Source of the DNA: Bellilinea sp034411135
GTDB taxonomy: Bacteria > Chloroflexota > Anaerolineae > Anaerolineales > Anaerolineaceae
DNA: 45,905 bases
Reading direction: 5' to 3'
Assembly: GCA_034411135.1 (NCBI GenBank)
Contig: DAOUMN010000010.1
Location: forward strand, 1 to 45,905
Below the pieces are notes generated by a model. It ran no database searches. It was not told where the DNA came from and worked only from the letters and a program-made list of their open reading frames with translations. Below are positions 7,983 through 16,485 of the stretch, in pieces. Position 1 is the stretch's first letter; the number at the start of each line of letters is the position of its first letter. The position numbers and the translations under genes are program-made.

Positions 7983-8516
7983 ATGCAAAGCTCTAAAATG
8001 AATCCGGCTGAAGCGGTTACTAAGCTCGCCTTTACGGCGATTTTTCTCGGTGGTGTGCTCTTTTTTTTGATCAGTGGTCAGTTTTTTGGTTCGGGAATCA
8101 AAGATTTTCGTCTCGACTGGCTCGACCTGCTTCTCCTGTCTCTGGCAACCTACCGGCTGGGGCGGTTGATCGCTTTCGACCGGGTGGCTGAGCCTTTGCG
8201 CTCGCCGTTTGCCCGCACGGTGCGGGATGTAACCGGCGCAGGCAATACTGTTATCGCGCGGGGCAGCGGCGTGCAGCGTGCGTTTGGGCAATTAATTTCC
8301 TGTCCTATTTGCGCGGGCACATGGATCGCCGCTGGTCTGGTCATGCTGCTCTACTATTTTCCGGCGGAAGCGCGCTTGTTTCTGTTCATGGCAGCGGCAG
8401 TAGGCGGCGCGGAGTTGATTCACAACGCGACCGAAGCCTTTTGCTGGACCGGTACTTTAAACCGTGCCAGGGCGGGGGAAATCTTCAAAGCCAGCCAGGA
8501 AAAAGAAGAGGAATAA
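7983..8516 (+). CDS. DUF1360 family membrane protein
   Basis: The 177-residue protein has about three or four hydrophobic segments (roughly residues 14-33, 46-60, 108-122 and 128-145). It carries the DUF1360 hallmarks ATYRLGRLIAFDRVAEPLR and ISCPICAGTWIAAGL, with a conserved Cys pair. Bacillus relatives include the small sporulation-associated YjcA, but no biochemical role is known. AGGAGG 11 bases upstream supports the ATG at 7983; a second ATG seven codons later is possible. It ends 15 bases from the convergent phosphatase gene. Confidence 0.82.
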   Translation: MQSSKMNPAEAVTKLAFTAIFLGGVLFFLISGQFFGSGIKDFRLDWLDLLLLSLATYRLGRLIAFDRVAEPLRSPFARTVRDVTGAGNTVIARGSGVQRAFGQLISCPICAGTWIAAGLVMLLYYFPAEARLFLFMAAAVGGAELIHNATEAFCWTGTLNRARAGEIFKASQEKEEE

Positions 8517-8531
8517 CCCGGACAGTCCTAT

Positions 8532-9302
8532 TCAAACCGGCTGGATCAACCCACGAACGGTTTCGAGAATAGCCGGGTGAGCGGCCAGCAGCGGTTCTGG
8601 GGTTAAATCCCGATTGAGAAATTGCGCTGGCTCGAAGGCTTTACCCGACAGGCATGTGACCACCACACCAGCGGTGTTCAGTAATGGCAGAACACCAGCA
8701 ATGTCCCACAGGCTGATCCGGCGGGTGAGGACTGCCACCGCCGCGCCGCGTGCCAGGTAACAGAAATGGGCGGCTGTAGAACCCAGAGCGCGGATGCGCG
8801 GATATTCGATGCGGTAACGGCGGTGGGCATTGTTGGGGACAGCAAGGAATAACAGACTGTTGTTCAGGTCGGGCGGGGGTAAGGCTGGTAATGGGTCGGT
8901 GTTCAAAAAAGAACCAAAGCCAACTGCCCCCCAATACAAGTGGCGAACAGCGGGCATGTAAAAGAACCCCGCCGCAGGTGTGCCATTCACCAGCAAGCCT
9001 AAGGAGATGCCCCAAGTGGGCAAGGCGTTGAGGTAAACCTTGGTGCCATCGATTGGGTCGAGCAGCCAAGTGCGTTGACTGGTTTTCGGTAGCGAGCCAT
9101 TTTCTTCGCCTAAAATGGCGTCGGCTGGAAAGCGGCGCTGGATAAATTCGCTGATGCGGCGCTCGATTTCGACGTCTATGTTACTAACCGGCGTATAATC
9201 CGTTTTATAGGTAACCTGGGCTTCGGCTTGACCGGCAAGCGCAATATCACCAGCCTGGCGGAGGGCATCCTGGATTGCTTGGATGTCAGCATGGGTCAAC
9301 AT
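8532..9302 (-). CDS. Inositol monophosphatase family phosphatase
   Basis: The 256-residue enzyme has the metal-binding motifs of the family: GEE in ILGEENGS (about 65-67), LLDPIDGTKVYL (80-91) and the C-terminal SLWDIAGVLPLL corresponding to the WDxA signature. The family uses Mg2+ to remove phosphate from inositol phosphates, histidinol phosphate, 3'-phosphoadenosine phosphate or sugar phosphates. The subgroup cannot be decided here; histidinol-phosphatase and CysQ-like roles are options. The ATG at 9302 has no Shine-Dalgarno sequence and lies seven bases after TATAAT. Confidence 0.9.
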   Translation of the reverse strand: MLTHADIQAIQDALRQAGDIALAGQAEAQVTYKTDYTPVSNIDVEIERRISEFIQRRFPADAILGEENGSLPKTSQRTWLLDPIDGTKVYLNALPTWGISLGLLVNGTPAAGFFYMPAVRHLYWGAVGFGSFLNTDPLPALPPPDLNNSLLFLAVPNNAHRRYRIEYPRIRALGSTAAHFCYLARGAAVAVLTRRISLWDIAGVLPLLNTAGVVVTCLSGKAFEPAQFLNRDLTPEPLLAAHPAILETVRGLIQPV

Positions 9303-9309
9303 GGCTAAG

Positions 9310-9315
9310 ATTATA
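9310..9315 (-). promoter_or_regulatory. Probable leaderless -10 box of the phosphatase gene
   Basis: The minus strand reads TATAAT, then seven bases (CTTAGCC), then the ATG at 9302. Transcription would start at the initiation codon. Confidence 0.5.
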
Positions 9316-9405
9316 CCGTTTTATGGGAACCAATTGAGTGGTATTGGCGTCCTGTAGATGTCAAATTTCGATCGCACTTTTTTGCAAGGTGCAAGGAGCA
9401 ATAAA

Positions 9406-10611
9406 ATGCAAAAAAAATCTTACTTCATCGTGGCAATGATAGCGGCATTTGCCGTGTTCCTTTCTGCATGCGGTTTGCTGGCTGGCGCTGAAAACGGCGG
9501 CAAGGACAGCCAGAGTGTACAACAAACTGCTGTCATGCAGACGGTCTCTGCATTGATGACTCAACAGGCATTCGAGACGTTGATTGCCCAGGCAACCCAA
9601 ATTGCCAATCAACAGCTAACTCCCACCCAGCCACAGGCGACCATGGCACCGACTCAGGTGCAAAACACGCCCTTGCCGCCGACTGCCACTCAACCCCTGC
9701 CGACCTGGACGCCGACTCAAAAGCCCATCCCGTGCAATGCAGCAGAGTTCGTCAAGGATGTGAGTGTGCCGGATGGTAGCGAGTTCGCCAGCGGCCAGAA
9801 ATTTACCAAGACATGGCGGTTGAAGAACGCAGGCACATGCACCTGGACTAAGGATTACGCATTGGTCTTCGTGGATGGGGCTGGAATGAGTGCGCCTTCA
9901 TCGGTGGCGCTGAAGGGTGATGTTCGCCCTGGTGAGACGGTGGATATCTCGGTTGACCTTGTTGCCCCGTCGAAAGCCGGTGGACACAAGGGTAATTGGA
10001 TGCTGCGCGATGCTTCGGGTCGCATGTTCGGGTTGGGTAACAATCAGGACAAGCCTTTCTGGGTGAGCATCAAAGTCTCTGGTTACAAATCGGATGACGT
10101 GCCCAGCGCACTGTACCCGCTCGATTTTGTTGCCAGCATCTGCCAGGCAGAGTGGGCAAGTAGTGCCGGAAAAGTTGGCCGCCCGTGCGCCAACGTCAGC
10201 ACCGCTGAGCCGCAATGGGCAGCGGTATTGATGAACCCGAAGATCGAGGGTGGACGGCAGGAAAACGAACGCGGTTTGTGGATGCACCTGGCTGCTGCGA
10301 ATGACTGGATGCAGGGTTTTTACCCGGCACGCAACATTAAGAACGGCGACCATTTCACCGCTTGGTTGGGCTGCCTGGATGGAAACACTGCCTGTGAAGT
10401 ACAGTTCAGCCTGGATTACCGCATCGACAATGGTTCGATCCAAAACCTGGGAAAATGGTCCGAATCACTGGATGGCAAGTGGACGCAGGTGGATTTTGAC
10501 CTGATTAGTTTTGAAGGCAAGAATGTCCAACTGATTTTGGGCGTGACCAATAAGAACAGCAGCGGGCCAGTAGATGTGATCTGGTTTGTCCCGGCAATCC
10601 AAACCAAGTAA
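9406..10611 (+). CDS. Lipoprotein with NBR1-type Ig-like domain
   Basis: The 401-residue secreted lipoprotein has a lipobox FLSAC with Cys22. A helical region rich in Gln follows, then a Thr/Pro/Gln linker (about 75-115) and an NBR1-like Ig domain (about 120-230) with the signature WRLKNAGTCTWTKDYALVFV and a second segment GNWMLRDASGRMFGLG. The C-terminal part (about 240-401) contains paired cysteines and a beta-rich pattern that may be another carbohydrate- or surface-binding domain; I do not recognise it. Such proteins are typical of Anaerolineae surfaces. The start at 9406 is set by AAGGAG and the signal peptide; a reading from 9358 only adds 16 residues. It ends at a strong terminator. 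Confidence 0.88.
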   Translation: MQKKSYFIVAMIAAFAVFLSACGLLAGAENGGKDSQSVQQTAVMQTVSALMTQQAFETLIAQATQIANQQLTPTQPQATMAPTQVQNTPLPPTATQPLPTWTPTQKPIPCNAAEFVKDVSVPDGSEFASGQKFTKTWRLKNAGTCTWTKDYALVFVDGAGMSAPSSVALKGDVRPGETVDISVDLVAPSKAGGHKGNWMLRDASGRMFGLGNNQDKPFWVSIKVSGYKSDDVPSALYPLDFVASICQAEWASSAGKVGRPCANVSTAEPQWAAVLMNPKIEGGRQENERGLWMHLAAANDWMQGFYPARNIKNGDHFTAWLGCLDGNTACEVQFSLDYRIDNGSIQNLGKWSESLDGKWTQVDFDLISFEGKNVQLILGVTNKNSSGPVDVIWFVPAIQTK

Positions 10612-10625
10612 ACTGGCAATGCAAT

Positions 10626-10660
10626 AAAAAGCCCGCAGGTTTTGCACCTGCGGGCTTTTT
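10626..10660. terminator. Bidirectional rho-independent terminator
   Basis: A 15-base stem (AAAAAGCCCGCAGGT / ACCTGCGGGCTTTTT) with a 5-base loop lies between two convergent genes. Flanking A and T tracts give a U-run in both directions. Confidence 0.93.
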
Positions 10661-10664
10661 ATTG

Positions 10665-12494
10665 TTAAACCGCCGCCAGTTCTTCGGGTTGAGCAAACGG
10701 GTCGAGGTCTTTTTCCATCTGGTTGCGAAATTGCTTGGTGTAAAGCTGATAGTACTTTCCACCCTGGCGCAGCAATTCGGCATGCGAACCCATTTCGGCG
10801 ATCTTACCCCGTTCGATGACCAGAATTCGGCTGGCACGCTTGATGGTTGAGAGGCGGTGGGCAATGACAAAGCTGGTCCGGCCTTTCATCATCATTTCCA
10901 TGCCGCGCTGAATCAGCGCTTCAGTCAGGGTGTCAACGGAACTGGTTGCCTCGTCCATGATGAATATCTCCGGGTGTGCCAGTACCGCCCGTGCCAGACT
11001 GATCAATTGTTTTTGCCCAACGGAGAGCAGATTGCCGCCTTCACCCACTTCTTCATCGTACCCTTTTTTGAGTTTGATGATGAACTCATGCGCTCCAGCC
11101 AGTTTGGCAGCTTCAACTACGTCTTCGTCGCTCGCGTTCAGGCGACCATAGCGGATGTTCTCGCGGATCGAACCGGAGAACAGGTGTGGCGTTTGCAGAA
11201 CCATGCCAATTCGGGACTGGATGGCGTGAAGTGAATAGTCACGGTAATCGTGATCGCCAATCTTGATACTGCCTTGCTTTGGCTCGTAGAAGCGGCACAC
11301 CAGGTTGACGATGGTCGATTTTCCGCCGCCGGTTTCGCCGACTAACGCGATAGTTTCACCCCGTTTGACATGCAGGGAGAAGTTTTCCAGAACCGGTTTC
11401 TTATCTCCGTCGTCGTAGTAGAAAGTGACGTTGTCGAAGACAATATCGCCCTGGATGGTTCCAGGATCGAACGCACCGGGGCGATCTTTTACATCCGGCA
11501 CCGAATCGATCATCGAGAAGATGCGCTCTCCGGAGGCGATGGCGTGCTGCATTTCGGCAAACACACGCGCCAGGTCCTGAATGGGCCACATCATGAACGT
11601 GACATAGGAAACGAATGCCTGGATGCCGCCGACGGTCATGCCGCCGACCTGAGTCTGCCAGCCGCCGTACCAGACGATGCTTGCCAGCGCAATGGCAGAA
11701 ACCAGCTGCACAGTGGGCAGGAACAGTGCACTCAACCAGGCAGCCCGGTACGCCGAGCGGTACATGTCACTCGTTAGAACTTTGAACTCTTCCAGGTTGG
11801 CGTCTTCGCGGCAGAGTGCTTTGACCACACGCACACCAGTGATGTTCTCGTTGAACGAGCCGGTGATCTTGGAATTCATCTTTCGAACGGTGCGGAACTC
11901 ACCCAAAATACGCTTGCGAAACTCGTAGGCAATATAGAACAGGATTGGCAGAATGACGAGCACAATCAGGGCAAGCTTCCAGTTAATGAACAGCATGAAA
12001 CCCATCGCAGTCAAAATGTTCATCAACCCCCAAGTAACGTCCAGCATGCCCCAGGTGACCAGATCAGCGACGCGTTCGCTATCGGAGGTAACACGCGACA
12101 TGATCCAGCCAACCGGTGTGCGGCTGAAGTAAGAAAGCGACAACCCTTGCAGGTGGTTGAACATCTTTTGGCGCAGGTCGTAACGCACTCGCTCACCGAG
12201 TATGCCAGCCAGGTAAATGAAACCAAACACACCAGCTGCCTGAACAAACCCCAGACTACCATAAAGGATCAACAGGCGGTAGAGCGCGGGGCGATCTTGC
12301 GCCAGAATACCATCATCGATGATCAGTTTACTCAGGTAGGTAAAGACCGAATCCAGTGAACTCACCAAAGCGATGGTCACCAGAAAGCCGATTACCCATT
12401 TCAGATGTGGGTGGGTCAACGCCAGGATACGGCGCAGCGTTCCACCGTTGAATTGGGTCTTAAAATCTTCTTCTTCGAAATATTCATCCGACAC
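10665..12494 (-). CDS. ABC exporter half-transporter, catalytically complete subunit
   Basis: The 609-residue half-transporter has a six-helix exporter membrane domain (about 30-330) and an ATPase domain. Walker A is GETGGGKST, the signature motif is the non-canonical LSVGQKQ, Walker B is IFIMDEATSSVDT with the catalytic Glu, and the switch His is in IAHRLST. Together with the upstream gene it forms a heterodimeric drug/lipid-type exporter like TM287/288 or BmrCD. The normal Walker B and the altered signature match the TM288/BmrD role. It overlaps the partner gene by 11 bases, so the two should be made together. The substrate is unknown. Confidence 0.93.
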   Translation of the reverse strand: MSDEYFEEEDFKTQFNGGTLRRILALTHPHLKWVIGFLVTIALVSSLDSVFTYLSKLIIDDGILAQDRPALYRLLILYGSLGFVQAAGVFGFIYLAGILGERVRYDLRQKMFNHLQGLSLSYFSRTPVGWIMSRVTSDSERVADLVTWGMLDVTWGLMNILTAMGFMLFINWKLALIVLVILPILFYIAYEFRKRILGEFRTVRKMNSKITGSFNENITGVRVVKALCREDANLEEFKVLTSDMYRSAYRAAWLSALFLPTVQLVSAIALASIVWYGGWQTQVGGMTVGGIQAFVSYVTFMMWPIQDLARVFAEMQHAIASGERIFSMIDSVPDVKDRPGAFDPGTIQGDIVFDNVTFYYDDGDKKPVLENFSLHVKRGETIALVGETGGGKSTIVNLVCRFYEPKQGSIKIGDHDYRDYSLHAIQSRIGMVLQTPHLFSGSIRENIRYGRLNASDEDVVEAAKLAGAHEFIIKLKKGYDEEVGEGGNLLSVGQKQLISLARAVLAHPEIFIMDEATSSVDTLTEALIQRGMEMMMKGRTSFVIAHRLSTIKRASRILVIERGKIAEMGSHAELLRQGGKYYQLYTKQFRNQMEKDLDPFAQPEELAAV

Positions 12495-14298
12495 TGGCGA
12501 TCTCCTTCTCCAGTTCGTCTTCGATTTTTGTCTGGATATCGTAAATCTGACGGTAGATGCCTTCCTCTTTCAGCAGGTCGGCATGTTTTCCGCGCTGAAC
12601 GATGTGCCCTTTATCAAGGACCAGGATTAAGTCGGCGCTCATGATGCTTTGGATGCGGTGCGCAATAATGAATGTGGTGCGGTTTTTCATCAGGTTTTGT
12701 AGCGCTTCGCGGATTTCGGCTTCCGTTTCGGTATCTACCGAGGATGTCGAATCGTCCAGGATCAGGATGCGCGGATTTTTCAGCAGCGTTCGGGCAATGG
12801 CAATGCGTTGTTTTTGCCCGCCGGACAGGGTGACGCCTTTTTCGCCGACCAGCGTGCTGTAGCCTTTTTCAAAGGTAAGGATTACATCGTGAATGGCGGC
12901 GGCTTTGGCAGCGGCTTCCACCTCGCCTTGCGCCACTTCTCGCCCAACACCGTAGGTGATGTTTTCTCGAATCGAACGGGAGAACAGGAAAGGCTCCTGT
13001 TCGACGATCCCAATCTGCTGGCGGAGGAAAAGGCGCGGATAACGCTTGAGCTCGATGTCATCCAGCAGGATCTGCCCGGATGTGTATTCATAAAAACGCG
13101 GTAGCAGGTTGACCAGGGTGGTCTTGCCGGAACCGGTAGAGCCAAGCAGGGCAACGACCTGCCCTGGCTGGCAGGTAAAGGTGATGTTCTCCAGGGCTAC
13201 ATTGCCGTCATCATAGGCAAAGCCGACCCGGTCGAACTCGATCTTTCCGAGAATATCATTTTTGGGGCGGTGTTTGCCGGTTTCAAGTGATTCGCGCTCC
13301 TGCTTGATGATGTCCATCACACGATTATAGGAAACCATACCGGTTGAAGTCTGCACGATCAGGCGACCCAGGTTACGCATCGGGAAGATGATCCATACGA
13401 TCAGACCGGCATAGGCAAGGAACGTTCCTACGGAAATCTCACCGGAAATTGCCATCAGTGAACCAACCAGGAACCCACCTAAGATTTGTAGGTTGCAGAC
13501 TACATCCGAGATTGGCCAAAACAGCGAGTGCATTTTGAGCAGGTGCTTGCCGCGTAAGAACTTTTCCCAATTGTCCTTCTCGAACTTGCCAATTTCGTAA
13601 TCCTGTCTGGCAAATGCCTTCACCACGCGAATACCAGTCAGATTTTCCTGCAGGGTGGTGGAAAGCACCGCATCCTGGGTCTGGTATGCCTCGTAGGCTT
13701 TGGAAATTTTACGGAAGAAAAACAGGGATACCAACACAATCAGAGGTACAACGACGACTGAAATGAGGGCAAGTTTGGTGTTGAGCTGCAACAGGGCGAT
13801 GAAATTAATCACAAACAGCAGAACGATCCGCCCAATGCCGATTGCCTGGTCGGCAAAAAAACGGCGCAGTGCATCCACGTCTGATGTCGAGCGCTGGATC
13901 AATTCACCGGTTTCCATGTGGGAGTGGTACGTAAACGTCAGGCGCTGGATATGATCGAAGAGATAGTTGCGCAACCGGCGGGTGACGCCCTCGGCGGTCT
14001 GGGCGGCAAGCCGCCCACTTAAGAAGGCAAAGCCGCCTTCGATTGCAGCCAGGAGGACGAAACCAGCGGCAATCAGAGGCAAAGTGAATGGAGATGTGCC
14101 AGCCACGAGGTAATCATCCACAAAGTACCGCAGTAGCATGTAAGTCAGGGTCTTGGCGGTTGCTGAGATGCCCAGACTGATGGTCGCGGCGATATACAGG
14201 CGGCGGAAACCGCGCATCAACCGCCATAAGCCTTTCAGCCGGTTGGGGCTGACCGCCCGTTTCAGGTCATAATTTAATACAGCATTAGAAACAGACAA
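12484..14298 (-). CDS. ABC exporter half-transporter, degenerate-site subunit
   Basis: The 604-residue partner of the downstream gene has an exporter membrane domain (about 30-320), Walker A GSTGSGKTT and canonical signature LSGGQKQ. Walker B is ILILDDSTSSVDT, with Asp in place of the catalytic Glu. This is the pattern of TM287/BmrC subunits, whose Walker sites form the non-hydrolysing site. The start is TTG at 14298 with AGGAGG nine bases upstream. The pair sits alone with a 187-base upstream region containing an 11-base direct repeat. Confidence 0.92.
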   Translation of the reverse strand: MSVSNAVLNYDLKRAVSPNRLKGLWRLMRGFRRLYIAATISLGISATAKTLTYMLLRYFVDDYLVAGTSPFTLPLIAAGFVLLAAIEGGFAFLSGRLAAQTAEGVTRRLRNYLFDHIQRLTFTYHSHMETGELIQRSTSDVDALRRFFADQAIGIGRIVLLFVINFIALLQLNTKLALISVVVVPLIVLVSLFFFRKISKAYEAYQTQDAVLSTTLQENLTGIRVVKAFARQDYEIGKFEKDNWEKFLRGKHLLKMHSLFWPISDVVCNLQILGGFLVGSLMAISGEISVGTFLAYAGLIVWIIFPMRNLGRLIVQTSTGMVSYNRVMDIIKQERESLETGKHRPKNDILGKIEFDRVGFAYDDGNVALENITFTCQPGQVVALLGSTGSGKTTLVNLLPRFYEYTSGQILLDDIELKRYPRLFLRQQIGIVEQEPFLFSRSIRENITYGVGREVAQGEVEAAAKAAAIHDVILTFEKGYSTLVGEKGVTLSGGQKQRIAIARTLLKNPRILILDDSTSSVDTETEAEIREALQNLMKNRTTFIIAHRIQSIMSADLILVLDKGHIVQRGKHADLLKEEGIYRQIYDIQTKIEDELEKEIASVG

Positions 14299-14318
14299 TG
14301 ATACCTACCTCCTGGGAG

Positions 14319-14359
14319 GTTAAAGCAAAAAAGGGAGCGATCCAGTACGTTAAAGCAAA
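14319..14359. repeat. Direct repeat GTTAAAGCAAA, two copies 30 bp apart
   Basis: The 11-base sequence occurs at 14319-14329 and 14349-14359, exactly three helical turns apart, just upstream of the AGGAGG of the ABC exporter operon. It could be an operator for a regulator of the exporter. No clear promoter hexamers were recognised in the rest of this 187-base gap. Confidence 0.5.
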
Positions 14360-14485
14360 TTCCCGAAATGATGGCTGCCCGGTCAAGTATATCTTAACCG
14401 CCAGGGGCAAAGGTCATCCAATTGGACAAAATTTCCCCGCCACATGGGGAGTATTGTTTAGAATATTGAATCGCTCATTGTCAAC

Positions 14486-15292
14486 TCACAACGGCTGGCA
14501 CGAAGGGCAAATGAAGCTGCTGGTACTGCCTGTCTTAATTTTTTCAATCAACGTGCCGCAAACCGGACAAGGATTTCCTTCTTTATAACCTATCAGAATA
14601 TCCTCCATTGTAAATGAACCGCGCCACCCATGCAAGTCCACTTCGTAGAATGCGCCATTTTTATCCAGGCTGGTGCGTAAACCAGTTTGTATGGCTTCGT
14701 AAAGCTGGTGGATATCGCTGGTTTGTAGGCTGTCCAAGGTGCGCAGTGGATGCAGGCGGGCGAGAAAGAGGATATCGTGAATATAGGCATTGCCGATACC
14801 GGCAATCTTCGATTGGTCAAGCAGGAAAGCCTTTAATTTCCCGCGCCCACCATTCAGGAGCCGGGCAAACTCGTTACGCTCCATATCGATGGCGTTTCGC
14901 CCCAACTTACGGGTCATTTCATGGCTTTGCAGTCCGTTTTCAGGGACATAATGAACGTAACCGAACCACCAGAAATTGATCGCCAGGCAAGTCTGGTCGT
15001 TGAACTCCAACACCAGACGGTGTTTCTCGGGTAATGATGTAGGCGTGACGAGCAAAATTTCGCCGCCCATGCCCAGGTTGATCAGTAGCCAACCGCGCGA
15101 GGTATGCACGAATATCCATTTGCCATGGTAGGATGTTTCCTCGATCTGTGCGTTGGTCAAGGCAGCCTGGAATTCTCCAACCGGCAAGTTGAGGCACTTG
15201 GGTTGTAGTACGTCGATGTTTTGGATAATCTTTCCGCTCAATTCGGCATTCATTTGCCGTGCACGGCTGGCGATTTCGGGCAGTTCGGGCAT
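14486..15292 (-). CDS. Fpg/Nei family DNA glycosylase
   Basis: The 268-residue base-excision repair enzyme starts with MPELPE, where Pro2 is the Schiff-base nucleophile and Glu3 the acid. It has the beta-hairpin Lys58 in YHGKWIF, the helix-two-turn-helix DQSKIAGIGNAYIHDIL, and a C-terminal zinc finger with CPVC and CPSC pairs. The family removes oxidised bases and nicks the strand. The sequence after the N-terminus (IASRARQ) is not the standard Fpg VET, so a Nei-like or divergent Fpg specificity is possible. AAGGAG precedes the ATG. Confidence 0.92.
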   Translation of the reverse strand: MPELPEIASRARQMNAELSGKIIQNIDVLQPKCLNLPVGEFQAALTNAQIEETSYHGKWIFVHTSRGWLLINLGMGGEILLVTPTSLPEKHRLVLEFNDQTCLAINFWWFGYVHYVPENGLQSHEMTRKLGRNAIDMERNEFARLLNGGRGKLKAFLLDQSKIAGIGNAYIHDILFLARLHPLRTLDSLQTSDIHQLYEAIQTGLRTSLDKNGAFYEVDLHGWRGSFTMEDILIGYKEGNPCPVCGTLIEKIKTGSTSSFICPSCQPL

Positions 15293-15327
15293 GGGTTGAT
15301 TCTCCTTGGCGAATTAGTTGCCAACGG

Positions 15328-15336
15328 ATTATAGCA
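15328..15336 (-). promoter_or_regulatory. Extended -10 promoter for the Fpg/Nei gene
   Basis: The minus strand reads TGCTATAAT 35 bases before the ATG at 15292, with an AAGGAG ribosome site between. Confidence 0.5.
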
Positions 15337-15357
15337 CTTAAGTTCTAATTTTGGTGA

Positions 15358-16485
15358 TTAATCATGCATACTTAACCAGCCATCCAGAGTTGCCCGGTAG
15401 AGCGCACGCTCGAAGTAGGAGCCGGATGGAGAGAGATTTTCGTACCCTTTTTCCAGCAATATTTCCATCAGCGGCTGCATTTGCTGGGCATAATGACGCA
15501 TGCAGGCTTCCGGGTGAATTCCGGGCCAGGAATAGCAAGTCACTGTCGTCCGGCGGTGAGTGGTGGTGATTTCGTCCGGGATGGTCTGCGTCCAGTGGGG
15601 GTCGTCGGGATGAAAGATGTATTGATTGAGGTTACCCATTGGAATACCCTCTACGCCGCGCACGACCGGTGGGTTGGTGGTGAGCGTGTATGGATCCACC
15701 GCCAGATCGGCAATCACCGCGTGCTCTGGCAGCCAGGCAATCCATTCATTGGGCACCACCGGACGACTGGTATCCCGCCGTTGGGTGGCATCCACCAGGA
15801 TATCGGTTTCTCGGAAGAGCTGTTCCATCCGTTGCGTTTGACTGGTAATATTGCGCCCGACGGTCAGGGCAATCACACCGGGACCGCCGGAGCGAATGTG
15901 GTCATTGTTGCGTTCGATATTGCCCAGCTTGGTGGCGGCATCCACGGCGTGTTTGCCGACCATGCCAGTTCCAAGGATCAACACCTGAATGGGCTGTTTG
16001 TCCGGTCGAGTCAGGTTTTGCCAGCGTTTTTCGAGCACGTCGAATGCTGCCTCCAGCCCGTTCCAGGCGACGGCTTTCATGTTCTCGATCAGACGGATGT
16101 TGTTATCATCCATTACGCTATCCATTGAAATAGCGCGGATGCCCAATTCGCGCAGTGCCTGGACACGCTGCGGACGGGTTGGGTAATGCAGCATGGAGAA
16201 CAACACTGAACCACGGTTGAGCAGGGTGAATTCCTCGTGGGTGGGGCTGCGTAATACGATTACAATATCCTGCGCAAAGGTCTCTTCCCGGCTTGCGCAG
16301 TGCACCCGGCGGCTGCCCTGGGCATAATCATCAAACGTGAAGCCCGAGCGCGATCCGTAACCTTCTTCAATAATGACCGTGGCGCCTTTCTTGACCAGGA
16401 ATTGAATGAATTCGGGCAGGAAGACTCGTTTTTCACCAGGTTCTTTCTTCATGCGCGGAAAACCGATCTGGATTTTATTGGTCAT
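15358..16485 (-). CDS. Alanine dehydrogenase/PNT-like protein, copy 2
   Basis: The 375-residue protein has the two-domain layout of the alanine dehydrogenase / pyridine nucleotide transhydrogenase family. The N-terminal substrate domain starts IGFPRMKKEPGEKRVFLPEF, the nucleotide fold is VLILGTGMVGKHAVDAA, and a conserved Asp lies in ADLAVDPYT. By alignment from memory, the carboxylate-binding Arg (KRVFLP) and the catalytic His (MLHYPTRP) are kept. The active-site Lys of alanine dehydrogenase appears as Arg (VLRSP). It is a paralogue of the upstream gene and overlaps it by 4 bases (ATGA), with GGAGG before its own start. It is probably an NAD(P)-dependent amino/imino-acid dehydrogenase of unknown substrate. 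Confidence 0.8.
   Translation of the reverse strand: MTNKIQIGFPRMKKEPGEKRVFLPEFIQFLVKKGATVIIEEGYGSRSGFTFDDYAQGSRRVHCASREETFAQDIVIVLRSPTHEEFTLLNRGSVLFSMLHYPTRPQRVQALRELGIRAISMDSVMDDNNIRLIENMKAVAWNGLEAAFDVLEKRWQNLTRPDKQPIQVLILGTGMVGKHAVDAATKLGNIERNNDHIRSGGPGVIALTVGRNITSQTQRMEQLFRETDILVDATQRRDTSRPVVPNEWIAWLPEHAVIADLAVDPYTLTTNPPVVRGVEGIPMGNLNQYIFHPDDPHWTQTIPDEITTTHRRTTVTCYSWPGIHPEACMRHYAQQMQPLMEILLEKGYENLSPSGSYFERALYRATLDGWLSMHD

Noticed and set aside
9898..10443. 181-residue minus-strand open frame
   Set aside because: It is antisense to the NBR1-type lipoprotein gene, with no ribosome site or family features.
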